In this document: one piece after another, positions 30,752-41,860 of the stretch
How positions within the stretch are numbered: the stretch's first letter is position 1
Layout of the letters: each line of letters opens with the position of its first letter
From: Halichoerus grypus
Lineage: Eukaryota > Chordata > Mammalia > Carnivora > Phocidae
DNA length: 64,000 nucleotides
Direction: 5' to 3'
NCBI RefSeq assembly: GCF_964656455.1
Contig: NC_135718.1
Span: forward strand, 48,360,014 to 48,424,013
Translations under genes and position numbers: made by a program
Notes under the pieces: model-generated
What the model was told of the DNA's origin: nothing
The model's database searches: none
What the model saw: only the letters and a program-made list of their open reading frames with translations

Positions 30752-33025
30752 CTTTTCCAGCAGGATGAGTGTAGTTGGCTGCGATTGTCAGGTGTGGATT
30801 ATTTATTATTCATTAGAGGTTGCCTGGGCCTTTTGTTCTCTCTCTACCCTCTTCAGGTACCAGCTACATCATCTTCATCTTCTCCAGCCTGGAGGGTCAG
30901 CTGGAATAGGGACATAAAAGTTCCAACCATTGTAGTTTTTCTTTTGGTTCTTTTAATTGTGTTATTTGAGAGGAAGTAGTGGAGGAACTTGAAAGTAAGG
31001 GTTGAAAAGAGATTTCTAAGAGAAGGGCAGATTTTATATCTCCTTCTGTGGGTATTAGTTCAGGACACCGTTATTGCAAGTGATGGAAACTTAGCTCAAA
31101 GCATAGTAGGCAGAAAGGAGAAATTTATTATGTAATATTCTGAAAGCTTGGGGTGGAGGGGAGAAACTGGCTTTTGGATGACTGATCCTTGAATGCTGTG
31201 GGCTTTTTCCATGGAGCATGGCCTCAGGACCCTGTGGACTTCATCTTCATGGTCCCTGACCAGAGAGTAAAGGGAGATCCATCTAATGAGCCCAGGCAGA
31301 AAATCTCGCAGAGGGGTTCTGCTTGGCCTCACTAGGGTCTGTGTCCATGTCAGGCCCAGTCACTGTGGCAAGGGCTAGGGGACTGAGAGTGTCTCCGCGG
31401 ATGACCCAATGAAGAGGGTAGGGTGATGGATGCAGTGACTGGCAGCCTGCACAGTATCCTATGGTTCTTGAGATGGGGGATGTGGGGGAAGCCATTCCCC
31501 AAAGCAAGGCAAGCAGGAAGGATGTTGGTGCAGCTAAAACAGTAGATGAATGACCACTGTATGTGGTCCCATCTTTGTGTCATGCTGCAGTTCATAGACA
31601 AAGTCATCACTGGAGTGGGGTGGTGGGGCAGGTGGTCATCCTTTACTAAGTTTTAGACTTTGAGCAAGGCAGTTAACCCCTCTGAGCTTATCTCCTACTC
31701 TACAAAGTAGTTACAACAGTAACTACTTCACTATATGCTACTTGACAATCAGTAGTAAGAGGGAGAAGTATTTTGTTACTGTGGTGAGCAGTGCCGCCTC
31801 CAGCCAGCCTTAGAACTGGAAACCTGGGATTCTCCTGATATTTCTGAGGCTTATGTGAGAGCTCCTTGTAAACTGTGCTGAACAGATGTTAGGGCTGCTT
31901 TTCCTGTGGCTGTGGGTCACCAAGAGTAGAATGTAATCTCTATGTATTCACTGTTGGATTCCTGATGCCTACAATAGAGTCTGGCTCAAGATAGGTGTTC
32001 AAGAAATTTCTGTTGAATGGATGACTTGTCTGCTGTGTGTGGAATGAGTGGTGTGTCGCACGTAAGTCCAGATCCTCTTCAGAAGTATGTTCCTAAGTGG
32101 TGACTTCACAGTGACAGAAGGTTGTGGGAGTACAGGAAGGCCAGAGTGAGTCCCAGATGCACATACGGATGTCACCCCCCACGGTATGTCTGTGATGGAA
32201 GCAGGTGCTGTGACATTGGTGTTTGAAGTTCCCAAGGTTACCCATCAGGGATCAGCATGCTGGGGCTGGCTGCCAGGAGCCATGTGGAGTGCCCACATTG
32301 TCTGTTATGGGATTGGAGAGACCTTTCCTTTTCACACTCAGAATCTGAATGTCAGCTTGGTGTCCTCGAAAGAGACCTGGATGGGGATCTGCTCCTAACT
32401 GTGCAACATCTTGACCTTGGATGAGCTTCTTAGCCACCTGGTGCTTGCGTGGTTTTTTGTTATTTTTATTTTTTCCCCAGGACGGTCAAACTAGAAGTGT
32501 AGCATTGACTAAGTAAGGGCTTACTCAGTCCTGTGGGATTCTCAGCACTGCCGAGGTGGCATTCGGTCCAAGGAAGTTCGAAGTTGGACAAGATTCTGAG
32601 TCGTCTTCTAGCTCTGTGCCATGGTTACTATTTTCTGATTTAGTGTTAGGGTTCAATGATTTTTTGATACTCTGGCTTTCTTTTCCCTGAAAAACTACAT
32701 AGCATAGGAGAAATATTTTGTGTTAGGTATTTTGCACCCCCCCCCCGATATTTGCAGGCCAGTGCAAAGGGGCTCTTCAATAATTTTTGTAACCTTGGGA
32801 AGACATGAGCCACAGAAATATTGGGCATAGAGCAAGAGGGCTGAGCTGCTTATCGGTCTGCAGTAGGGATGCCGAGTGTGTTCAGCAGAGAAGAATTTTA
32901 AATGGGATTGAGCTGGGAGTAGGCGATGGGTATTAATATCTTTTTTTCACCTTTTCCCGGAGCCAGGTAGCATATCCCTGAATTGTGTGTCTCCCACCTT
33001 TTTGAGACAGAGTTCCACAAAAGTG
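30752..33025. other. Intronic, mixed single-copy and decayed repeat
   Basis: No exon found. About 31060-31610 (ATTGCAAGTGATGGAAACTT) is an interspersed-repeat-like block I cannot name. About 31655-31790 (AGGCAGTTAACCCCTCTGAG) is a MIR relic. A C-run of about ten bases lies at 32738-32747. Confidence 0.4.
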
Positions 33026-33041
33026 CTACAGAAACATTTTA

Positions 33042-33172
33042 TTTCATTTTTTTAAAGATTTTATTTATTTGTCAGAGAGAGAGAGACAGAGAGAGCACAA
33101 GCAGGGGGTGTCCGAGAGATCATGACCTGAGCTGAAGGCAGACGCTTAACCGACTGAGCCACCCAGGCGTCC
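33042..33172 (-). repeat. SINEC, reverse, internally deleted
   Basis: CTACAGAAACATTTTA is identical at 33026-33041 and 33173-33188 (16-bp TSD). The SINE has its tail, CAAGCAGGGGGTG, then jumps to GATCATGACCTGAGC and the head. The usual segment of about 70 bp between them is absent. Confidence 0.94.
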
Positions 33173-33309
33173 CTACAGAAACATTTTAAACTGAACAGAG
33201 ATGTTTGGAGTATCCCATGTTGGTCATCCAACTCTAAACCCTTGGTGGATAATTGAGAGGTGACTGTTGACCTTGATGTTCATTTCACACTAAGGGTCAT
33301 AACCCATTT

Positions 33310-33745
33310 GCTTTGAGTTTTGTTTTATTTTATATTTTGATAAAATATACAAAACATAAAACTTAGCATTTGAGCCATTTTTTCCTGTGTTTTTATTGTG
33401 GCAAAATAGACATAACATGAAATTTACCATTTTCAGCATTTCAAGTCTACAGTTCAGTGGTATTACGTACATTCCCCCTTTTGTGCAGTCATTACTCCCA
33501 TCTATCTCCTGAACTTCATCTTGCAAAACTGAAACTCTGTACCCATGAAACAATAATTCTCCATTGTCCCCTTCCCCCTAGCTCCTGGCAACCCCCATTC
33601 TACTTCTGTCTCCGAGTCTGACCTCCCTCATAGAAGTGGAATCACACAGTATTTGTCTTTTTGTAGTGGGCTGATTCCAATTAGCATAATGTCCTCAGCG
33701 TGCATCCCTGTTGTAGCATGTGTCAGAATTTCCTTACTTTTAAAA
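33310..33745 (-). repeat. Ancient L1 3' end, reverse (copy 1)
   Basis: TTTATTGTGGCAAAATAGAC, CAGTTCAGTGGTATTACGTA, GAAGTGGAATCACACAGTAT and AATTAGCATAATGTCCTCAG are reversed L1 3' UTR/ORF2-end phrases. It ends near the forward SINE at 33760. Confidence 0.85.
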
Positions 33746-33759
33746 AATTTTTATTTGAG

Positions 33760-33942
33760 GGTCGCCTGGGTGGCTCAGTCAGTTAAGTGTCTGCTTTGGC
33801 TCAGGTCATGATCTCAGGGTCCTGGGATCAAGCCCCGTGTCAGGCTCCCTGCTTCTCCCTCTGCCTGCCCCTCCCCCTGCTTGTGTGCTCTCTTTCTCTC
33901 TCTCTCTCTCTCTGTCAAATTAAATAAACAAAACCTTTAAAA
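33760..33942 (+). repeat. SINEC, forward
   Basis: GTCGCCTGGGTGGCTCAGTC through a (CT)n stretch and AAATTAAATAAACAAAACC. Flanks AAATTTTTATTTGA and GATTTTTTTATTTGA are an imperfect TSD. It separates two reverse L1 tails. Confidence 0.92.
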
Positions 33943-33949
33943 GATTTTT

Positions 33950-34490
33950 TTATTTGATTAAAAAATTTTTCAATTATGGTGAAGAACACAAAATTTACCA
34001 TCGTAACCGTTTTTAAGTGTATAGTTCAGTAGTATTAAGTATATTTACGTAGTTACTTAAGAGATCTCCAGAACTTTTCCATCTAGCAAAACTGAAACTC
34101 CGTACTCATTAAACAACTCCCTGTTTTCTCCTCTCTCCGCCCCTGGTAACCACCACTCTACTTTCTGTCTTTCTGAATTTGACTGTTCTAGGAACATCAT
34201 GTCAGTGGAATCATGTAATATTTATTCCTTTGTAACTACTGGCTTATTTCACTGAGCATAATGTTTTCAAGATTCATCCTTGGTATAGCACATGTCCAAA
34301 TTTCCTTCTTTTGTAAGACTGAATAATATTCCATTGCATGTATAGACCAAATTTTATTTATCCATTCATCTGTCAGTAGACACTTGCTTCCAGCTTTTGA
34401 CTGTTGTGAATAAAGCTGCTATCCAAATTGGTGTACAAATACCTCTTCTAGTCCCTGCTTTCAGTTCTTTTGGAAATTACTGGTAATTCT
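33950..34490 (-). repeat. Ancient L1 3' end, reverse (copy 2)
   Basis: CAATTATGGTGAAGAACACA, GTATAGTTCAGTAGTATTAA, TTATTTCACTGAGCATAATG, AATAATATTCCATTGCATGT and TGTGAATAAAGCTGCTATCC cover the same phrases as copy 1 and extend further into ORF2's 3' end. It is therefore a second L1, or a local duplication, in the same orientation. Confidence 0.85.
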
Positions 34491-35409
34491 GTGTTTATTT
34501 TTTGAGGAACCGTCATTCGGTTTGCCTGAGTTTTAATTAGGAAATCCATACTGTCCACAGCATCTTGACTCAAGGGCGAATGGCCTGGCTGGAGTCCTAA
34601 TTCCAACATTTTCTTTCCTTTTTTCTTCTAAAACTTGTGGAGTTTTGCCTGCAACCTATTTTGTAAAGTCTCGGGACAGTTTCTTTGGACCTTAAAGAAA
34701 GATTTTAGTTTCAGGAGTCCTCTGTGACTCTCGAGGCCAGAAGTTAACTGTACGATCTCAGCAGCATTCATATCTGGCAGCCCAGGGGTGTTCACACATT
34801 TCCGTCTTGTTTCCAGTACTAATATCTCCATCCCCCAAGGCCCCGAAGTATGCTAGTTATTTCTGCTTCGCACACACTTCCTCCTTGTCCCATTCTGGGT
34901 TGGTTTGGTTTTTCAGTCTTGGATCCAGGGTAATGGCTATCAAGATTTTCTTTCAAAAGGCCTGGGTCAGCATTTCCCCAGGAAACCTCTTCTCAGCACT
35001 GGTCTGGTGGGATGTTCGTGGTGTTGCTTGGACAAAAGGGTTCTGTGGTCAAAGCATTTGAGCAGTGCTGGTGTGAGCAGGTCACACAGGCTCCTTTATT
35101 GGGAGCCTCTTGAGAGCCCTAATAGGCCAGTGTGCTTCGGGATGTCATTGGAGTGGGTTCACCAGGCAGTGTTTCCCAAACGGATTTGACCACACATCTT
35201 TTTTCATTGAGCATCTTGCAACATCAGAGTTCTGAGAAGCGTACTTTCGGGAAACCTTAGCATCAATGCGTGGAACTGGAACATCAGCGTGTATCATCGT
35301 TTCTTCAAACTTTCTCCCAGCTCTCTCTCTCTCTCTCTCCCGCCCCAGGTGCCAGACCTTGAACTTCCCCATCTTCTAAACTCCAGTACCAGCTGAAATA
35401 GGCACGTGC
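34491..35409. other. Intronic, single-copy-like
   Basis: No exon or repeat firmly recognised. A (CT)n run lies at about 35321-35340. Confidence 0.4.
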
Positions 35410-35482
35410 GATTCTGGGACCAGTAGATTTTTTGGGATGTGTGGGTAACTTGGATATGCAGTAGATTCTGGGACCAGTAGAT
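35410..35482. repeat. 19-bp direct repeat, 54-bp offset
   Basis: GATTCTGGGACCAGTAGAT is identical at 35410-35428 and 35464-35482. The 35-bp spacer is not low-complexity. Confidence 0.92.
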
Positions 35483-35611
35483 ATTGAGATTGTGTGACCT
35501 TGGGTAAGGTATGGGACCTCCCTGGGCCTCCATTTCCCCAGCGTGGCTTGTCAAGAATGAGGTCTGATTTCGTGATGGCTGATCTTTGAGATGGTTAAAC
35601 CTCTTGCAGTC

Positions 35612-35713
35612 GTCTTCTTCTTCTCCTCCTCCTCCTCCTCCTCCTCCTCCTCCTCCCTCCTCCTCCTCCCTCCTCCTCCTCCCTCCTCCTCCTCCCTCCT
35701 CCTCCTCCTCCTA
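35612..35713. repeat. (TCC)n / CTCCTCCTCC microsatellite
   Basis: About 100 bp of TTC, then TCC repeats with regular extra C's giving a 13-bp higher-order period. It lies where the tail of the adjoining reverse SINE should be. Likely polymorphic and hard to assemble. Confidence 0.93.
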
Positions 35714-35796
35714 TAAGCTCTGTGTCCAACGTGGGGCTTGAACTCACGACCCTGAGGTCGAGAGTCACATGCTCCACTGACTGAGCCAGCAGGCGC
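35714..35796 (-). repeat. Short-form SINEC, reverse
   Basis: GTGTCCAACGTGGGGCTTGA, CACGACCCTGAGGTCGAGAG and CTGACTGAGCCAGCAGGCGC are a head-only reverse SINE. Its tail has been replaced by, or expanded into, the (TCC)n array. Confidence 0.8.
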
Positions 35797-36114
35797 TGCG
35801 TCTTGCCATCTTCTTTAGGTCTGAGTGAGCAGGACTGGGCTTTGGTCCCCAGTCAGGGTTTCCAGGGGCGCCTCGTGAGGTTGTGTGATCTGTCCTGGTG
35901 GGTTGACACCTGTAGGTCTGGGACTGGCTAGCTGTCGTGCTGGGCTGGAGAGCAGGCAGGTAGTCTCTGCCCTGGGAGTGCCAGGAAGATGGTTGACACA
36001 GAGGAATGAGCCAGGTGGCTTGAGCAGCATTGGTAGGTTTGGAGCCAGGGAGGGAGGCCACAGGACTAGAGACTGCTGGGTGTCGTAAACCAGTCTTGGG
36101 ACCCCACCCTCCCC

Positions 36115-36270
36115 CAGACTGGGGTTTAAATCCTGGCTCTTCCGTCTTAGGCTGTGGGGCTTCAGCAAGTTGCTTACCCTCTCTGGGTCTTCTTTCTCCT
36201 TGTCCGTAAAAAGGCTAATAGCATTCTCCTCCGAGGGCTTAGGTGAGGACTGAGGCAATTTATGTGAGGT
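36115..36270 (+). repeat. MIR
   Basis: TTTAAATCCTGGCTCTTCCG, TTCAGCAAGTTGCTTACCCT and AAAAAGGCTAATAGCATTCT follow MIR order. Confidence 0.75.
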
Positions 36271-36740
36271 GAGAGCCAGCCACTGGAGCCACTGATGCTC
36301 TTGGAAGTGTCCTGCCCTTGAGTGGAGAGGCAGGGTCCTGCTGTGCTGGGAATCAGGAGGCATCGCAGGGTGCAGGCCATGCTCGGAGTTAGAGTCTGTG
36401 TAGAGTGTGCTTGGACCGGGACGCCCTGCCTCCTGGGGCTGCTCAGAAACACACTTTCACAGTGTTTTGGCCCCGGAGCCTACATTTTAAGGAGGACATT
36501 ATCATCGGCTCCAGAAGGACCTCAGGAGGAGCTTACTTTGGAGGAAAGGAGACTTAGGGGGGCTTGGATGCCTGTTTCTGAAAGGACACAGGACAGGGGT
36601 GAGACCTAATTCTCTTGGACCCCAGAGAGCTAATCACAGGCTGACAGGTGGAAGATGCCTCGAGGTAGAACTGAGTTTCATTTAAGGAGGGACCTGCCTC
36701 CCTCCCTCGTTTCCTTTTAGACTTCATATTACACAACTTT

Positions 36741-37008
36741 TTTTTTTTTTAATGTTTTTAATGTTGGAAATCATTTTCCAACGGAATTCCTTTTTTTTTT
36801 TTTTTAAAAGATTTTATTTATTTATTTATTTATTTGACAGAGAGAGAGCACAAGTGCACACAAGCAGGGGGAGTGGCAGGCAGAGGGAGAGGGAGAAACA
36901 GGCTCCCTGCTGAGCGGGGAGCCCGATGCGGGGCTCGATCCCAGGACCCTGGGATCATGACCTGAGCCTAAGGCAGGCCCTTAACCGACTGAGCCAACCC
37001 AGGCGCCC
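36741..37008 (-). repeat. SINEC, reverse, with a 40-bp insert splitting the A-tail
   Basis: CATATTACACAACTTT is identical at 36725-36740 and 37009-37024 (16-bp TSD). Between them: poly-T to 36750, a unique 40-bp segment (36751-36790), a second poly-T (36791-36805) and a full SINE. The segment holds a perfect 8-bp hairpin (36763-36770 with 36775-36782). Same architecture as the SINE at 30476-30740. Confidence 0.92.
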
Positions 37009-37024
37009 CATATTACACAACTTT

Positions 37025-37548
37025 CAAACGCACGCTGTGTTGGAGCACGCAATGTAACGGACACCCTGCTCTCCCAACGACTTTAGCTGTCCGCAGTAAT
37101 GTCAAACAAGCCCCAGACAGTGTACCACTTCCCCATAAGTGGTCTAAGAGACAATAAGGCCTTTTAAAAAAGCGTAGCCAGAAGACCATGTTTAAAGCCG
37201 ACAATATTCATGGTACTTGAACGTCTTTTACCCACTTGATACTCTTTACCTTGTCTCAGAAATGCCTTTTTATAGATGGTTTGTTCAAATCAGGATTTTA
37301 ATAAGGCTCATACAATGCATTTAGTTGATGACTGTCTTCTGAGCTTCTTTTGTAATCCCGGGCAGCTCCCCTTCCCCTGGTCTTTTGCTCACGGAAGAAC
37401 TTGTCAGTGCCAGCCAGCCGTGGAGTGGACTGTTGTAGGTCCCTTCCCGAGAGTCCACATAGATGACGGGTGAGCACAGGGTGGTTGCTCAGAGAATGGG
37501 CCGTGGAGTCCAACCATAAGCCTCTTCAGCCTCTGTTTCCTCACAAGG
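37025..37548. other. Intronic, single-copy-like
   Basis: No exon recognised; possible decayed L1 tail around 37200-37330. Confidence 0.35.
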
Positions 37549-37561
37549 CTGTTATAAACAG

Positions 37562-37565
<4 letters not shown>

Positions 37566-37604
<39 letters not shown>
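37566..37604. repeat. (TA)n microsatellite in a SINE tail
   Basis: About 19 TA units, directly followed by poly-T of a reverse SINE and inside that SINE's TSD. It therefore arose within or next to its A-tail. Confidence 0.93.
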
Positions 37605-37622
<18 letters not shown>

Positions 37623-37786
37623 TTTTATTTGTCAGAGAGAGAGAGCACAAGCAGGGGGGGCGGCAGGCAGAGGGAGAAGCAGACTCCCCACTGAGCGGGG
37701 ATCCCAATGCGGGACTTGATCCCAGGACCCTGGGATCATGACCTGAGCCAAAGGCTCAGGTAACTGACTGAGCAACCCGGGCGTCC
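37605..37786 (-). repeat. SINEC, reverse
   Basis: Full reverse SINE. TSD CTGTTATAAACA (37549-37560) and CTGTTACAAACA (37787-37798), one mismatch. The head shows a GCTCAGG substitution and ends CAACCCGGGCGTCC. Confidence 0.92.
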
Positions 37787-38536
37787 CTGTTACAAACAAT
37801 TAAATGAAAACATGAAGTGTAAATGTTTGTTTGTTTGTTTATTCATTTATTTATTTAGCGGTAGGGCTCTTTTCATTGAGCAGCCTTGTATATGAAAGGC
37901 AGATGTGTAAAGCCGACAAAAAGGTGCTGTGGTGATGGGGTGTGGAGGCCTGGAGCTTGTCTGTTTTCCTGTGTCCTCCCCTGGGGCTGTCCAGGGTTCA
38001 CGGAACACAGTTTGAAAACCACTTGTTTGGATGCTTTTGTTTCAAGATGCTCCCCATGCTGAGAAAGAGAGGAGCCACCCACAAGCCTCACCTTCCTTTG
38101 CCTCGCTGAGCTGGGTTGGCGAGTCATGGCTGGACCCAGAGGCTGCCATCGGTGACAGCTTTGTTTCCACGAGATATTCTTGTCTTTGCCCTCTTCCTCT
38201 GTTTACCTTTGTAGGTTTCCTTTTGGGATGAACCATGCTCTCAGAAATGACAGATGACCACAATGTGGCTAGTAAAAAAAAATCCCCACTCTCTGCTATC
38301 CAAGACAGTTCCGTGGGCAGGAGCTGAGTGAAACCCCATCTGTTGACAAAGAGTTGGAGTGGGACGAGGTTACCTTTTTTGAAAAATTTTTCTTTTTCTT
38401 CTTTTTTTTTAGTATTGTCCCTAGCTGGCATGACCCCTATGTTGCGTAAGAGAACTGTTAGGCGTCACCGCGTGCATGAATCCGCCCCCGCTGCTGCGCA
38501 GCCTGCCGGGGGAGTCCGGGGGGCTGCCCCTGTGGG

Positions 38537-38564
38537 GAGCAATGTCATCGGAGCAATGTCATCG
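38537..38564. repeat. 14-bp tandem duplication
   Basis: GAGCAATGTCATCG is repeated exactly twice in direct succession. Confidence 0.93.
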
Positions 38565-41500
38565 GAGCTGAGCTGCTGCCTTGGTGGCCACGTCCAGCCA
38601 GCACGCGTTCTCTCTGCCCACGGCGTTTTTCTAGGTGTGCTGTGTCTCTCGGGCTTCTTCCTGAGTCAGCTTCAGGTTACTTGTCTGAATGGTACCTGTG
38701 TGACTCCTTAAGATGGCCTGGGGTCCCCAAGTGAATCATTTTGACCATTGTGAGTCAGCTGTCCACGGGTGGAAATCTGTCCAGCCGGTAGGAAGTGACG
38801 TGATAACAAATGGAAATAAATTTAATTTTGTTTTTATTTTGTGATGTAAGAAGTCATGCTTTAAAAAATTATAATGACCTTTTCAGTACTCCCGATAATC
38901 TCTGTTCTTACTCAGGGTAGCCTCTTTTTCTTCTTATCTGGCCAGAAATTTCATTTCCTGTTTATGTTTCTTAAGCAGCTTAAGATTGTTGAGGATCATG
39001 GTTGGAAGGGGTCTTAGAGACCACTTTGCCCAAACAGCTTATTTTTGTAAATGAGCAACCGCAGTCCACAGACACAAAGACACTCTACCAGGTTATTAGA
39101 GCAAGCCCCTGGCAGGGCGGTGTCTTCCCAGGGGCTCCTTCCAAGGTGTCTCTGCCAGCCCCGGGGTGGGTGGGGAGTCTCGGGAACCTTGGCCGGTTTT
39201 TCCTGATGTGGGCCTGGCTTTGCAGGCACCAGCCTTTCCAGTGAGGGTGAGCAAGGAACAGGCATCTCCGTTCATAGAGTTGTGCTCTAGCTTCGCATTC
39301 CTGACCATTGAGAAAAATCTTTTTCAGCCCGTGCAGTTGGTATTTACGTTCTACAGATGGGCAAACCGAGCCAAGAGAGTCTTATCGGCTTGCTCAGGGC
39401 CACCAGCTGCTGAGAGGTTGGGCAGGCTTTGGAGTCCTTGTCAGTTTCTTTATAAAGACTGCACTTGTTCTGGACTCGGGCCCATTCGATGAAGGTCCCC
39501 ATTGAGATGTCTGTGTCCCAAGCCTCGGACACCCCTCCCTCCTTGTCACAGCATTCATTCATTCAGCACCTGTCACACCAGGGGACTATCTGGATGGATG
39601 TAGACATAGGATGTGACGTCTAAATTTAGTGCTGAGTCAGAGGATGGGTTTGATATTGGCAGGAGGTACCTCCTTGTCTCATTCTTTTTGTGACACAGCA
39701 AAAACTTCCAGGGCTGACGGCTGTGGCTTCTCTTTGCTTAGTCACAGGACAGAGTTCAAGCAGGAAAATGACGCCATGGAGGCTCTTGCTCCAGAGGAGA
39801 AAGCCTTGAACAAAGATAAGAGGGTAAAGGCCCATGGATACCGAGTTGGGACCCACCTCCGTGGCTAACCTTGGTGGGGACTGAATCTAGGAAAAAGCAA
39901 GAAAGTAGATAAAACTAAAATGTGCTGGTTCTGGGTCCTTCTATGGAAAAATGACAGCTGAACCTGAAGCAGCTTAGAATTTAGGGGCTATGTGTGTGAG
40001 AGTATATAAGCCTGAGTAGTCTCCCAACTCATTTCCGATAGAAAATGGCAGACCACCCTCCTAAATCCTGTCCTATTTTCTCTCCTGTTTTTTGAGCCCA
40101 GGGAGAGGAAACAAAGCAGTGAGCAGTTGTCCTTATTTTCTGTGCCAAGTTGTGGAATTTCGTGTAAGCTTGTTCTGCTCTCAACCCCCCTCATTTGAAG
40201 GTTTCTCGTGAAAACTCACTAGAGCTGGCCACAGTGTCTTCTTGCGTGAGATCACCTGACTTTAGGGTGGAGCCCAGATTCAGACCCGGATGTTACCTGT
40301 CAGTCCATCCTTCCATCCATCTGCCCACCCATCATCTGTGCAGCATGTCCCTGGTCCGTGCTCTGCTAAGTGCGGAGCATGAAAAGGTGAGAAAGACATT
40401 AGCGTCACCTGTGAACAGCACCACAGACCCATACTGAACACTCCTTTTAGCTGGAATATATATCCTGTTGTTCATCAGAGGTTTTTCTTTTCGGTTGCTC
40501 TGTCCCGGAGCTTTTAGAAATGCCAGAAAATAATCAGCCCAGCTTATTGACTTCCTACTCCTCACCTTCTGTTTGGTGGTTTGAAGCAAATGGCATGTGT
40601 TTTTGCTTGTAAAAATCTGTAAGATTCTCAGAAGAACGACAAAGAAGATGGGTCCTGCCCACTAGGAGTTCATTGTCTCATTGGAAGGCCCCAACCGGAA
40701 GGAGCAGCTGTCCAGCCGTACAGATCCCCTGGAGCAGATGAGGCTGCCTCAAGGGGACTGGGGTGTGCAGTGCGCTGGGCGTGGGCAGAGCTCTAGCAGG
40801 CTGGATGGGCACTGGAGACGTACGAGGAGGAAGGCAGGCCTTGTGAAGGCAGGACTCAGGGTGAGAACAGGAGACTTGGAGGAGAATCCATTCTGTGAGT
40901 AGTGGGTCTTTATGGGAATTCCAGGCTTCTGCTTGGGGTGTGCACTCAACAGGCAGTGGGAAAATGAGGCCAGGCTAACCAGGCCCTGGGAGGCACAGGG
41001 CAGGCCTGGTTGCTGCTGCCAGTCATTCTCCCTGTGATTGGTTCTCTGTGAGGCGCCTTGAGCACGGGGCTGGAGAGAACGGGCAGCGTTGGCATGGGGT
41101 GGGAGGGTGCTGTGCCAGAGGAGGATGGGGTGAGGGGTGTAGGCTGAGCGGCCTTTGTGCAATCCTCAGAGAGGTTTGATTGGCTTTCTGAGATTTGTTA
41201 GACGGATTGAAAAGCCAGGCTTTTCCTAAGGTCCAAGTCTGAGAGTTCTAGCTGGGATGTGTAGAAGCCAGCCTGTGAGAGATCTGGGACCGCGGTCCCG
41301 TCTGCTGGCCTTCTCTTTGGTTAAGGAGTGAGGCGGTTGAGGGGAATGAGTAACCACTGGTCTCTAGCCGCGTCCTCTCCGGGCCTTGTCCTTGTCTGTC
41401 TGATGGGGTCTGTGACACCACCTCTGTCCCAGAGCTGGAGTGAAAGGAGGTGGAGGGTGCAGGGAAACGGTCCCGTGCACGTAGATGGTTGTGGGCTGTG

Positions 41501-41654
41501 CAAATGGTACATGCTTCTATTGCACAGGATGCTTTGTCTATTATTTTTGTGTTTATGGTCTCGTTTCATCTCATTAGCAACCTTTGGGGATCCTTACTCC
41601 ACCTGACAGTGAGGGAACAGCTTGGGGAGGCCATGTCACTCTGGGAGTCGGTTC

Positions 41655-41860
41655 AGCAGAATGGTTAAGAGGCTGTATCTGAGCCAAAGTATGGGGCTGG
41701 GCAAGTCAGTTTCCCTGCCTGTGTCTCTGCTTCCCCATCTGTGAAATGAGGGTAGTAAGAGGACCTTGTACTGTAAGGATTAAAAGAATTACTGTTTGTA
41801 AATTGTTTAGAGCAGTGCCTGGCACTATGTAAGCATAGACTGTTCTCTGTGTTGTTATTA
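41655..41860 (+). repeat. MIR, nearly full length
   Basis: AGAATGGTTAAGAGGCTGTA, CTGCTTCCCCATCTGTGAAA, TAAGGATTAAAAGAATTACT and GAGCAGTGCCTGGCACTATG follow MIR from head to tail. Confidence 0.85.

Noticed and set aside
35612..35713. Regular repeat array considered as a CRISPR-like or satellite structure
   Set aside because: It has 3-bp units with no spacers, in a mammalian genome. It is a microsatellite.
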